From Margaritispora aquatica (Eukaryota > Ascomycota > Leotiomycetes > Helotiales > Discinellaceae), in NCBI GenBank assembly GCA_007644065.1, contig VJWN01000003.1, forward strand, positions 2,108,001 to 2,172,000: a stretch of 64,000 nucleotides of DNA. The letters run 5' to 3'. The number at the start of each line of letters is the position of its first letter. Position 1 is the first letter of the stretch. Position numbers and translations under genes: made by a program. The notes under the pieces are model-generated. The model was not told the DNA's origin, made no database searches, and saw only the letters and a list, made by a program, of their open reading frames with translations. This document shows positions 38,672 to 48,535 of the stretch, piece by piece.

Positions 38672-39395
38672 TCAGACCTGCTCGGCACCCCATCCACCGT
38701 CTGCCTCTCGCATGTTCTGGGGTGGCTCAATGCTTGGAAGGAACTCGAGAACAACGTATGCGACACCGATTATGCCAATTACAGTTCCGAAGATAATATC
38801 AAGAACGTGGGTATCGAGAAGAATGGATCCAACGAAGATATAGACTATTTGAATCAGCTTGCGCATGTTGTGTCAACAATCGACGCTGTACGTACCGATT
38901 CCACGACCAATGAAGGAGAACAAGAAAGACGCATATCGGGAGATTTGGGGAGGAATTTGGAACTCTGCAATACTGTTAGTTAATCAGGCAGATTGATGCC
39001 AGACAATCAGGGCATACCAAGTAAGGCGATAGCTGTAGTTCAACAATCAGTATTTCTGTGCCAACGTGATGCCTAAATAGTATCTCACCTGCGCCAAAAG
39101 CTGCCACGTAGATGCCAGTGATCAGGTTCGACCTATGATCGTATGAGAACTTGATGTTATGATAGGGGCATAGTCGCAAAACTGTACATGCTGAAACCCA
39201 AGATGATATGGAAGACTCCCCCGATGGCCATCAAGGCACCGACACCTAGATTGACAAGACGGCTAGACAAAGAATATAGTATCAGCAATCATGTCCAAGG
39301 TGTGGAGGTTGCGCAATGGCTTTGGGCAACTTCGAGAGCTTGAAGTGGGCAGCTATCCTGACTTCATGTACTTACAAAGCATCTGAGTAATCCAT
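38672..39395 (-). CDS. TVP15: TVP15-like COPI-associated Golgi membrane protein
   Basis: Six exons in gene order: 39395-39376, 39262-39188, 39132-39089, 39032-39018, 38964-38896 and 38844-38672. They make a 131-residue protein. It begins MDYSDAFRLVNLGVGALM, has four hydrophobic segments with LLEFQIPPQISRYASF between the second and third, and ends PSIEPPQNMREADGGWGAEQV (shown here only as the tail of the match). This is the COPI_assoc/TVP15 layout: a small four-span protein of late-Golgi vesicles. Exon 4 is only 15 nt (residues AIALL), flanked by introns of 56 and 53 nt with good splice signals, and is needed to keep the frame. Intron 4 has a TAACTAAC branch site. The gene's small size and heavy splitting are notable. 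Confidence 0.9.
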
Positions 39396-39948
39396 CGCTG
39401 CGGAATATCGGCCGTAGAGTTGTATGTAAAATTAAGGTTTAGGAGATGAACTTGTCTAGATCTTGTAGGCGTAGATGGGAAGTTGTTTGAGGATGTTGAG
39501 TTGTGTTGCTATGTTGTTGACGAGCTTGATTCTAGCAGTGCTCTGTCTGTCCTTCAAAACATTGGCACTAGGAGCAACTGGGTTAGGGTGACCAGGATAT
39601 GGCCACAGCGTGGAGAGGAATGACGACGGGCCGCATCGGCTGACTATACCTGCAACAGGACTGATTGCTGCCTATTCTTCGATATATCCAGAGAAAAATA
39701 ATTCGCGGCTTCTAATTGAATGTATGTGACATCCATACATATTGGCTTTACTTAATCTATTACCACTAAGTGAGCAATGTGTTTTCAGAGTAAGAAGTAG
39801 TTGTGTCACGGAATTACTTTCTTCCTTCATCGGCTTAACATCGGTTTGGCCGGCTCAATATCGGACAAAGAGTAGCAATTTCGAAAAACGGCCAAAAAGG
39901 ACCAAAAAAGAGATGAGAAAAATTGGTTCTACTTCGTATTAAAGCAAT
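39396..39948. other. intergenic region between TVP15 and U6 genes
   Basis: About 550 bp. No gene seen. It should hold the TVP15 promoter and the 3' flank of U6. Confidence 0.5.
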
Positions 39949-39951
39949 AAA

Positions 39952-40101
39952 AAAATTGGTAGCTTCTCTTTGATTGAGCGTGTCATCCTTAGTGCAGGGG
40001 CCATGCTAATCTTCTCTGTATCGTTTCTAACACTCACGTTAGCGTCGCTCAATACCAGCAGTCCATACACACTTACCAAATTGACCAAATGCCCGAAGGC
40101 A
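39952..40101 (-). ncRNA. U6 spliceosomal snRNA with a 50-nt intron
   Basis: On the minus strand the sequence has the 5' stem-loop TGCC-TTCG-GGCA, then ATTTGGTCAATTTG. After the intron come AAACGAT-ACAGAGA-AGATTAGCATGG, the internal stem-loop (GGCCCCTGCAC...GGATGACACGC) and a T-run terminator (39949-39955). The ACAGAGA box and AGC triad, the catalytic elements of U6, are intact. Exon 1 is 40101-40077 and exon 2 is 40026 to about 39952, giving about 100 nt spliced, the normal U6 size. The intron (40076-40027) starts GTAAGTGT, has a CGCTAACG branch site and ends TTAG, so it is an mRNA-type intron in a Pol III gene. It lies seven nucleotides before the ACAGAGA box. The exact 5' end could shift by 1-3 nt. 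Confidence 0.95.
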
Positions 40102-40123
40102 AAGTCATTTGCAGCTACATGAA

Positions 40124-40131
40124 TATATATA
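40124..40131 (-). promoter_or_regulatory. TATA box of U6 gene
   Basis: TATATATA lies 23-30 bp upstream of the U6 5' end, the right place for a TATA-directed Pol III promoter. I do not see a clear B-box in the intron or just downstream. Confidence 0.7.
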
Positions 40132-40655
40132 GGTGTAGAGTCACATGATAGCAGTTCCTTTGAAACTAGGCTTAGCTGTGATGGTGAGGCCAAACCACAA
40201 TCCAATTACCGAGGTTAAAGGAGCCTAAAATTACTTTTCAATTTGTAACTACCGATGTTCTTACAGTCTACGTCCTCGTGGTTAACGCCCTCACCAGCTT
40301 GCTCAACGCTCAGTGTTCAATACGCCAAAGTAACACAGAGACAAGATGCTCTGTTGCCATCGCAGCTTGCTACATCTAGCATCAATTCCCACAAAGCGCT
40401 CTCTCACGAACATACTTGGTGGCTATATCTTAGTCCCATTGATTGTCTCATCTGTGTCTAAATACATGCCCAAGCGATGAATGCATCGAAAAGCGAGAAA
40501 TGGAAGCCATCCGCAAAAGTACTTTTCCCTTCCAATACTAAGTTTCACTATATGCCACCGAATAACACAGCAACTAATAGCGCCAGCAACTATTTATATG
40601 ACACAATACCTGCCCTTCATACTCTCGACCATCAGAACTGGCACCACCTATCCTT
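40132..40655. other. intergenic region between U6 and the C2HC-finger ORF
   Basis: About 520 bp. It contains the palindrome AAAAGTACTTTT at 40515-40526. No gene seen. Confidence 0.5.
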
Positions 40656-41024
40656 TCAATTCTGACACATCTGCTCGTGAATGACGAGCGAGCCTCGATT
40701 GGCAACTCCATATTTGCAACCACGACCAGCATTCTTACAGCTCAACATAAAGAAGGTGAGGTCATCGCGACTATTGCCATTGATCTTAGTAAGAATCTCA
40801 GGGGTGCGGCTGTCGGGGCGAACGAGGGACTGGTTGTTGCTGACATTGATAGTGGAAAAGCGCTCGATGAAGTCGAGCTGAGTGTAATGAGAAGCAGCAT
40901 CGCTTGAATTGTTGCTGAGCATATCATCGAATATTGCATTCTCGACCGTGCTGGTCATGACAGCATCCGAGCTTCCAGTAATCATACTTTGGAGATTTGT
41001 GGCTTCATGGACATTGTCGGTCAT
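40656..41024 (-). CDS. C2HC zinc-finger ORF following the recombinase
   Basis: A 122-codon frame. Its ATG overlaps the TGA of the recombinase frame (ATGA overlap at 41024-41021). It is Ser/Asn-rich and ends with a finger-like C-x6-C-x12-H-x4-C pattern (CKNAGRGCKYG...IHEQMC). In fungal recombinase-like proteins a terminal DNA-binding finger can be fused to the catalytic domain. This ORF may therefore be the original C-terminus, cut off by a frameshift or an intron I could not find, or it may be an independent exon. It is not translated from the recombinase frame as it stands. Confidence 0.5.
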   Translation of the reverse strand: MTDNVHEATNLQSMITGSSDAVMTSTVENAIFDDMLSNNSSDAASHYTQLDFIERFSTINVSNNQSLVRPDSRTPEILTKINGNSRDDLTFFMLSCKNAGRGCKYGVANRGSLVIHEQMCQN

Positions 41025-42768
41025 GGCGACCTTAAATCACTTTTCGGACCAGGCTCATCAACTCGCTCGGAGGCAGACTCAATCCACCGCTTCTTGCTAT
41101 CCTGCTTCTTCGCGTATGCCACTCTCGCCCGAGCCTGCTTGTTTGTAGGCTCAAGGTTCTGCTCCTGGCACAGTCTGGTGATCTCGGCTGGGCTTCTTCG
41201 CAGCCTCTTGGCAGGCGGCTGGGCAATCTCAACATCACCACTCAACTGAAGACCAAAAGGATCGACAAAGTTTTGTTCCACCCGGCTCGTGTACGTATCG
41301 TCAGTCATACCTCCCACGTACCGAGCAGTAACACCTAAGTTGAGGCTTTGTATAGAGTGGCCAAGTGTGTTCGCCACAGCCACGGTAGCCATGCCTATGA
41401 TCTCACAACGCAGATTGGCCGTGTCGCGGGCTGAGCCATACCTAATGTCGTGTGAGGTGAGAGAGCCAACAACCCCGGCCAGCATCCCGCCTTCCGCGAC
41501 GGTATTGTTGATTTGTGTCCGATTGGCCGCCTTCTCGACCAGTAGCGCCACCCCTCTGACAGCAACGGAACAGATGACTGGTCGTTCTGGATGCTTCCAT
41601 ATCACCGCCTTGCTCTGGCGAGTCCGGGCGAGCTCGAGTGCCTGTTCGATCGAGTTGGCACTGTCGATGTTGCCGGTCCTCAGCGCGAGGATGAGGATGA
41701 GCTTGACTGCACAAAGAATGTTGTGTTCTGTGTCTGCTAAACACTTAAGTCTTACCTCGCGGTTGCATTTGGGGTCGTTCCTTTGTCCAGGGTATCAGTA
41801 CGAGTGTACGCTGTTCTATAACTAGGGAGCTTACTTCTTTGACTTCTCATTACGAATGATGACCTGCATTTGCAAATCTTCAACCTCCTGCCCATTGACG
41901 AGCTTCATAGTGATATCTTTGTAGCAGAGGTATGGCACTGGCTGGTCATCAAGGGGGTCTGTTGCGATATCACCCGCTCTGGCTGACAAGGCTGCCAACA
42001 GGATAAGAGAGGTAATCCGTGACAACGTAATGTCCCAGAGCATGGTGCCGTTGTTGAGAGCATCATTGAGCATGGCGGTGACAATCTTGCGAAGGATATG
42101 CGTGCCTACCCAGTTCCGCTCGCGAGAAGGCTCTCTCGTCAACCGTCCTTGCTTCACCAACTGTTGTAGTGCGGCCATGATTCGCATATGATTATGTTTC
42201 GTCAAGGCAAACTTCTCGTGGTGGAAGGTCAGAGCTGGGAGCAGATATTGAAAGCCGCATCTCAGCCATTCGTACAAGGGCACTAAAAGTACTTTTGGGC
42301 AAGCCCGATAAACAATAGCTTCCAGGAAACACTCGATTTGCTTGCCTGTAGGTGCTTCTGTGGTGCTTTTGAGGCAATGGAGTTAGCCATCATCATCATC
42401 ACCATCAACGAGATTCATCCAGTAATGGACACTGTCCATCCCTAGGAGAGGAGGGGAAAGGGAAGGGGGTTTTGTTCGATGTACCTCGTGCCAAGCGTGT
42501 GCTCACGAAAGCTCTCAAATCTATTAAACTAAAGCATGTTTCGATACTCTGTGGTGGGTCTGCCTCTGGTGAACTGCAGTTGCTTCGAGAATTGCTTGGA
42601 TCTGATGCGATTCTCAGCTGCATGGGCGACGATGGCGTCAATGCTTGCTTTGCCAGCGCCAGCGAACCTGTTGGCAGGCGGGGGATCGAACTCGATGTCA
42701 GAGGAGTTGATATCATCATCGTCCATGATGAGAATCGAGGAATAAGAGAGTGAGGGAAATGTAGACAC
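41021..42768 (-). pseudogene. tyrosine recombinase-like gene with one internal stop
   Basis: Exons 42768-42485, 42431-42403, 42357-41835 and 41780-41021 (introns 53, 45 and 54 nt) sum to 532 codons in one frame. A TAG interrupts at codon 80 (42531-42529). The catalytic set of tyrosine recombinases can be read: Arg in LLAALSARAGDI, Lys in IIRNEKSKK, H-x-x-R in LTSHDIRYGSARD, His in ANTLGHS and a candidate nucleophile Tyr in TARYVGG. A basic stretch (PPAKRLRRSP) follows. Cryptons and Starship captain proteins are fungal mobile elements built on this enzyme class; which one this is closer to I cannot say. The TAG could arise from CAG or TGG by a RIP-type transition. Alternatively a small intron hides it. 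No terminal repeats were found, as expected for recombinases of this type. Confidence 0.6.
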
Positions 42769-43183
42769 AGAGAAGGAGTAGAGAAAAGAGAGTGAATTGA
42801 CAATGTCAGCTGAGGCCTTGGCTTATAAAGTACTTTTGTGAAGAGGGGAGTGAAGGTGGGTGAGATTGAGTGTTTGATGGAAGAGAGAAATAGAAAGAAT
42901 GGAGAGGGGAAATAGAGTTTGGTTGTCAGAATAGGGAAGTTGCCATAACTCATCGCAGAGAAGGAAGGAACGACAACCACGGGATACCAATTCACCTCCA
43001 CAAAGAAAGCAGGAACGATAACCCCTCATTTCACAACATGCACAGCGCACAGTGTTAGATTGATCATAATGAGACTTTCAGGTAATCAAAACAACAATTC
43101 TTCTCTCGATTGACCATCATAGTATCTCTGAGCACTTCGATTTCAAACCAACACGCTAGGTATCGCTCCTTAGATCTCAGAAT
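42769..43183. other. intergenic region
   Basis: About 415 bp, GA-rich. It includes AAAGTACTTTT at 42827-42837. No gene seen. Confidence 0.5.
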
Positions 43184-44203
43184 TTACTTTCCAGCAGACA
43201 AGTTCCTGCCGCCTCTGCGCCGGGTGTGATACGCCAGGAGCTGAGCTTTCTCCAATGACTCCTGCTTCATCCTCTGCAATGAGGACAGACCAGACAGCCT
43301 CTTCTTCTTCTCCTCGACTGTCTCCTGCTTTGGTGTATACGCAAAGCGAGGGAGCGAAGCACCGATATCCGCAACCCCCTTGGCTGTGGGATCAAGTTTG
43401 TAGCGACGGTGAAATCGATCGCGGTCTCCCTTGAGCACAGCCGGCTTTTCTTCCGCAGGTTTGCGAGTGAACGCATTGGTATGAGAGGCTGGGAGGACTT
43501 TGCCATTTGTACCCTTCTTTATTGGTGCGTTCTCGGTGATCTTGGCGAAAATGGTGTCCGGGGCGTAGATTGGCTCAGGTGATGGAGGAGGAGGTCGTCG
43601 CTCGACGGGAGACTTCATGCGTGGCTGTTCGGTGTTGGTAGAAGCCATCCTTGGACGTGCTACTTGCTCGTTGGGCTTTGGAGATGCTACCTTGGCCGGT
43701 CGAAGGACTCCAGCAGCCCGCCGAGCTTCGTTCTTCGCCATGATAGATTGCTTTATGTTTTCAACCTCAGGTCCCTTTTCGGCGACGATCATAGTGGTGC
43801 GGAGTTTTCGTGGTCTGACCTTTCCCATCAAAAAGTCGTTCACCAAAGTCTTCGCAGCAGGTGTTGGTGGTGATGGAGATGGGTGTGCTGCTGCCTTTTC
43901 ATCATTCTTTCTGCCTTCAGAAAGAGGTGAAGATGGAAGAGCTGGCTTCGACACTGCTCCTGCCGCAGCGACCTTCTGTTTCTTGGCTGACTGAGCAGAC
44001 TCGACATCTTGATCAGCAGATGCAGGTCGCTTGACACCAGCTCCTTGCTTCTTGGTAACCAAGATGCGAGCCGGCTGCAGAAAAGTGGCCGGAGAGATAG
44101 TGCTGGTGCCCAAAGTCTTCTTTGCTCTCTTCTCAACCATGCACAAGCTCTCCACAGTGGGTTGTATCTTCCGTGCAACATGCTTTGATAGTGTGGCGTT
44201 CAT
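43184..44203 (-). CDS. hypothetical basic, disordered, probably nuclear protein
   Basis: A single exon of 339 codons starting MNATLSKHVARK. The frame is open further upstream to 44479, but that part reads like a 5' leader and lacks a good start. Composition is Lys/Arg/Pro/Ala-rich with nuclear-localisation-like clusters (KRPASADQD..., SAKKQKV, VEEKKKRL) and a C-terminal basic segment HTRRRGGRN. No folded domain is recognised. The predicted disorder and basic patches suggest a chromatin or nucleolar role, which is inference only. Confidence 0.7.
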   Translation of the reverse strand: MNATLSKHVARKIQPTVESLCMVEKRAKKTLGTSTISPATFLQPARILVTKKQGAGVKRPASADQDVESAQSAKKQKVAAAGAVSKPALPSSPLSEGRKNDEKAAAHPSPSPPTPAAKTLVNDFLMGKVRPRKLRTTMIVAEKGPEVENIKQSIMAKNEARRAAGVLRPAKVASPKPNEQVARPRMASTNTEQPRMKSPVERRPPPPSPEPIYAPDTIFAKITENAPIKKGTNGKVLPASHTNAFTRKPAEEKPAVLKGDRDRFHRRYKLDPTAKGVADIGASLPRFAYTPKQETVEEKKKRLSGLSSLQRMKQESLEKAQLLAYHTRRRGGRNLSAGK

Positions 44204-45945
44204 ATTGAAGATTTTAATGGTTTTGATACGATATGATGTTGTCTGAGATGTGACGTGTCTGTTCTTGAAATGAGGGTATCTGTTAACCAGTGTTGCAGGG
44301 CTCGAGGAGGTGGATGGGAGTTGAGGTATCGTCGAGAGATAATTGCGTTGGTATTGCTCTAATTTTGTCTTGGAGGAATCGCGTCTGCAGAAGGGAGGTC
44401 TTGAAAAAGTGTCCGGAATAGAGAATTGAGTTGCGTCGTTTGTTGCTATGAAAATGTGCACAAGAATCCCGGGGGACAAAAAGTTCCATAGGGCTGATAC
44501 TACAATACTAAAGCGTTTAACACTACCACTACCATTGTGACTTTAGTGACAGATCAGATGACACACAAATCATTTCGTCCTACGGTCTTTGGCGAGTATC
44601 CATTTCTGTCCAGAGAAGTGAATTTGGCCTGAAGTCGCTTCTTCATGCTGCATAGTTGCGCGCCAAGGCTGACTTCGTTAGTGGACAACCATCTGGAGGC
44701 CAATAAGATAGGGTTGGAACATCAAGGGGATGGAAAAATAGTCAATGGTAAAATATTAGTAAGAGATAGTTTGAGGGGTCATCGGATATCGACCTTTCGT
44801 GCGCTCATATACATTTATATAGCGCCAGGCCGTCTCTTCAGTTCCCGATATCCATACCAAGCCACAAGGCTTAAATGTGCCAAGAATTTACACGCAGTCA
44901 ATAAATCTGTGTTTCTACAGCCCTATAATCCCACAAGCTGTCCTCTCAAGATCCATCTCGTGTGGAACCCTTCCGTTAAGATGTGACGAAGACCTGCTGA
45001 AGAATTACATCACTACGTCGGTGCAGACCTCACCGATCAGAAGTACGCTTTGTAATTGACTACGAAACTTTATGCGAGTCAAAAACAAGATCCTTCATAT
45101 GCTTCCCAATACAATTAGCTAAAATAATTGCTCTGTCCATAGGTAAATTCAAGACCTCCATCGGCTACGGACTCGCTTAATATTGATGCCTGAGGCTTTA
45201 TTTATAAAGCGTTATTCCTAATCTCCTATTTTAAGCAGCCCCAGTAGCCTGGAGCTCGGGTATTCATCCGAACAAAGAAGGTTAGTGATCTGAACAAAGA
45301 AGGTTAGTGCGGTATTGTTAGAATTCAGAAATTCCGCTTTTTGCGTGCAAGCAAGCGAATTGTTTTCGCTCTTCGCTCTTTGGCGGCATCATTGAAGAGT
45401 TTCTGTGTGGGTGATAGATGACCCCGCTACCCCACCATTAGTTTTGGAGAAGGCATCAGCAGAAAATTTTCATACTTGTACGAGTACCTCGGTATATCTA
45501 TTAAAACGAAATTGTGATATAAACAAGCAGACTGAGCACATGAACCAAATGATTGGTAGAGTATAGGCAAAATACTTTTCATGTGCAAAATCACAAGAGG
45601 CATTTTAGACAATAGGGAGCCTAGAGATATCTTGCGAACGATCGAGTAGAATAAACCTTAAATTAATTGCAATTGTGTCAAATGGAAATTCTACTTGCTG
45701 ATGCTGTCTGCTGCTGTATATCCTTCCACGAGTAAGTGCTGGAACGATAACTGTTTGCCGCCTTTCAATCCTATCACCAAAAGTAATAACACCGTATGAT
45801 ATGCATCCCAATACCTTGAGCACTTCAATGGTAATATCCCTCAAACGCCTTTGCTTCTATGCCTACATAGGCTGATCCATAAAATTTGTCATTACAGGTG
45901 GAATGGTGGTACATGTGGGGATCTACAGAAGAGAGATGTTCCCCA
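44204..45945. other. intergenic region
   Basis: 1.7 kb without a supportable gene. A 20-bp direct repeat (CTGAACAAAGAAGGTTAGTG, first copy with one base difference) occurs twice in tandem at about 45268-45310. Confidence 0.5.
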
Positions 45946-47500
45946 TTACATGTTGAGGGAGCGAGAAGATGTATTCTTGCTGGAGATCTCCTGCCTGAGG
46001 CGCTTGACATTGCGAGTAGTCGTTTCCTTGATGTAGCTGTATTTTTCGACAGTGAAAAAGCGCTTCTTGCTCAGAGAGGATGGAGAGATGTCCCGGGCGA
46101 AGGGTTTTGGAAGATCCTTCCTGGCAACGAGTCTTCTACGTCGGACTGGTGCTTCTAAGAACGTGTTATCGCCACCATCGCACTCGACCCCAACGCTTGA
46201 CCGACTCAAAGGAGAAGAAACATATTGTGGAGATGAGGAAAAGATAGACAGCGAAGCGGAGGACCTCGAGGCATCAGAGCTGCCTGCTTTCTCGAAAACT
46301 TGCAAGGTCAGGTTTCCAGCCTTTTGCTGGGATAATCCTTGCCAATCAAGATTCTGTGGTTGAATAACTGATCCATCATTCCAATTCTCGACTTTTGTGA
46401 TTGAAGAATCCTGGGCAAGAGAGGACTTTTGTATAGTGCGAGTATCAGAGTTCCGCAAGATAGACTTCTGCGTCTTCTCAATTTTATCTTTTGAGGAGTT
46501 TTTAATCTTCTTGGTAGCTTGGCTACCAAACATGGCACTGAATGCGGTGTTCTTGGTGACAGTTCTTTCGATCCGAATGATTTTGTCAGAAGCCTGGGCA
46601 GTAGGCTTACTGCCAGTCTTGCCTTCCGAGTTTTTATGTCCTATTCGAGATGTAGGCTTCTCGACTTTAGCATTAGAAAAGTCCTTGGTGATGCTGGAGG
46701 TAGGCTTGATGGTGCCAGAGTCACCCCCAACTACCTGCGAAGGAGATTGTTCCATACGCAGCTTCACAGACTTCTTAGCTGTGGGAGTAGCAAATCCCTC
46801 AATGCTAGGCACGAGGCTTTCGATAGCGGGCGTAGAAGCATGTAACTGTATGCTGCAAACAGAACTATAATGGCACCAATCCTTATTTTTGTTAGGAAGT
46901 TATAATACTAGGATAGAGCAAATACTCACGTGGAATGCAAGCTGCAGCATCGGAAATCCATGTCTCTTCTCATCTGCGACGATATCACACTCGCCATTCT
47001 TTTGATAAACACGCACTTTGTGCTTGTATACCAACGTGAAGGCTTGTAGTGCTAGGTTGTCTCCCCATGTAGAATCCATTGCCAATGCTTGCAAGTACTT
47101 CTCCCAGGCTTCTTCGATCTTGGCTTTGGCTTCCTCTTGGGAAGGGGTGTCAAATTTGGAAGCTCTTTGACGACGAGCTTTGCGATTGGGATTCCTGTAC
47201 TCTCCCCCATCGTAAGAGATGAATCCCTTGAAATTATCAGGATTCTCTCGCATATAACAAACTATGCGAGAGCGAATGGCCTGTTGGTTTTCTATATGTC
47301 CGTATAGTTGATGACTGAGGGCGGAGAATAGGCAGTTCCCTGTGAATCATTTGTTAGAGCTTGTTGCAGCAAACGTGGAAAACAAACTGCATAATGAACT
47401 TACCATCACCATTGATACCAACAATTGTGAGTCCTAGGGACTTGAGAATGGGGAACTCGCTAGAGTTCTGAGACAAAACGTTGCTCTTGGATTTCGCCAT
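45946..47500 (-). CDS. OTU-family cysteine protease (deubiquitinase)
   Basis: Exons 47500-47404, 47339-46930 and 46845-45946 give 468 residues. The OTU domain covers about residues 20-172. The Asp-Gly-Asn-Cys catalytic loop GDGNCLFSALSHQLYG is cut by intron 1 and restored by splicing. WGDNLALQAF is the conserved central block, and the catalytic His is in QLAFH at the exon 2/3 junction. OTU enzymes cleave ubiquitin chains. The exon 3 acceptor used (CATACAG) is the one that keeps frame; an earlier CAG would shift it. The roughly 300-residue C-terminal half is Ser/Lys-rich, disordered, and ends with a basic RNVKRLRQE segment, probably for localisation or partner binding. The OTUD3-like subgroup is likely. 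Confidence 0.92.
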
Positions 47501-48535
47501 TTCCCACCTTGTCTTTGTAGAATGGAGAAGACCGGTATGTTTGTGGTAGTGATTTCGAATTGATTGCTGTTAGTGTTTCAATTGCTCAGCTCAGTTGACG
47601 AACCTGGAATAGCTTGTCGCTGAAGTTGAAAGAAGAAAGTTATTATCATGAAACGATCGTCAAAAGAAAGTAATTAGGAAAAATCCGAGCGAATTCACTA
47701 TGATCAAGAGACAACGAGAAGGTCTGTATTTGCTAAAGAAGTGGAGAACAGAACTTTCAGCCTTGTGACATCACTCGGATAAGGATGAAAATTATAGCGG
47801 ATGGTGCCTGTCTTATCTTAGCGTCGTCATTGCCTTGCATGATTCCCCTGATGCCAAGTTGTCGATAAGGTTCAGATACCGGAGCTACTTGATGTAGTAA
47901 ACACCGAGGTACTAAACACCTCGGCAGCCCTTATTTCCATTTCCCAAGGCAGCTTTCCAAAGGCCACAACCGTAAGATCTGTATCCCACCAACTACTCTC
48001 ATGAATCCAAATCAAACAAAACACGATGTATGAATGCATTCTTCCGCTTGAACGAGCTTACACCCACCCATTCACTACTTAGCGTTGGATAGCGATGGTC
48101 ACCTGAGAATTCCGAGATGCCTGAAGCTCCAATAGTTGAGACGAATACATAACACTACTCTCGCCAGTGCGAATTTTACAAGCGAGGGCCCAGTCGATAC
48201 CATCAAGCACAAAAAAAATGAAACATGCTATAGATTGCAACAAGAAGTTAGATATTGGATGGAGGGATCCTTGTTCTGCTCTCTTGCGCCACCAGCGTTA
48301 GACAAAACTGATGGACGCTACAACCTAGAGACGATTATCACCACTATGTCTGACTCTATACAAAGTGTGCCAGTCAACTTCATCAATCCAAAAAATCGAA
48401 AAAAGACAGACGCAATGCTTTGACAATGATCGTAAGTCAAGAGCTCGCACAATTGGCGTTCTATATAACAGGCAAAGCCTAAACATTGCTGAGAGTCAAG
48501 AATCATAAAAATATTCGTCCACAGCAAAGCACATC
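47501..48535. other. intergenic region
   Basis: About 1 kb between the OTU gene start and the 3' end of the hydrolase. A 95-codon plus-strand frame (48136-48423) has no known domain. No gene called. Confidence 0.5.

Noticed and set aside
41289..41825. 178-codon plus-strand ORF.
   Set aside because: Antisense to recombinase exon 4, which carries the catalytic motifs.
42405..43001. 198-codon minus-strand ORF overlapping the recombinase start in another frame.
   Set aside because: Composition is Ser/Pro/Leu low complexity. The recombinase frame explains the region and splices in phase.
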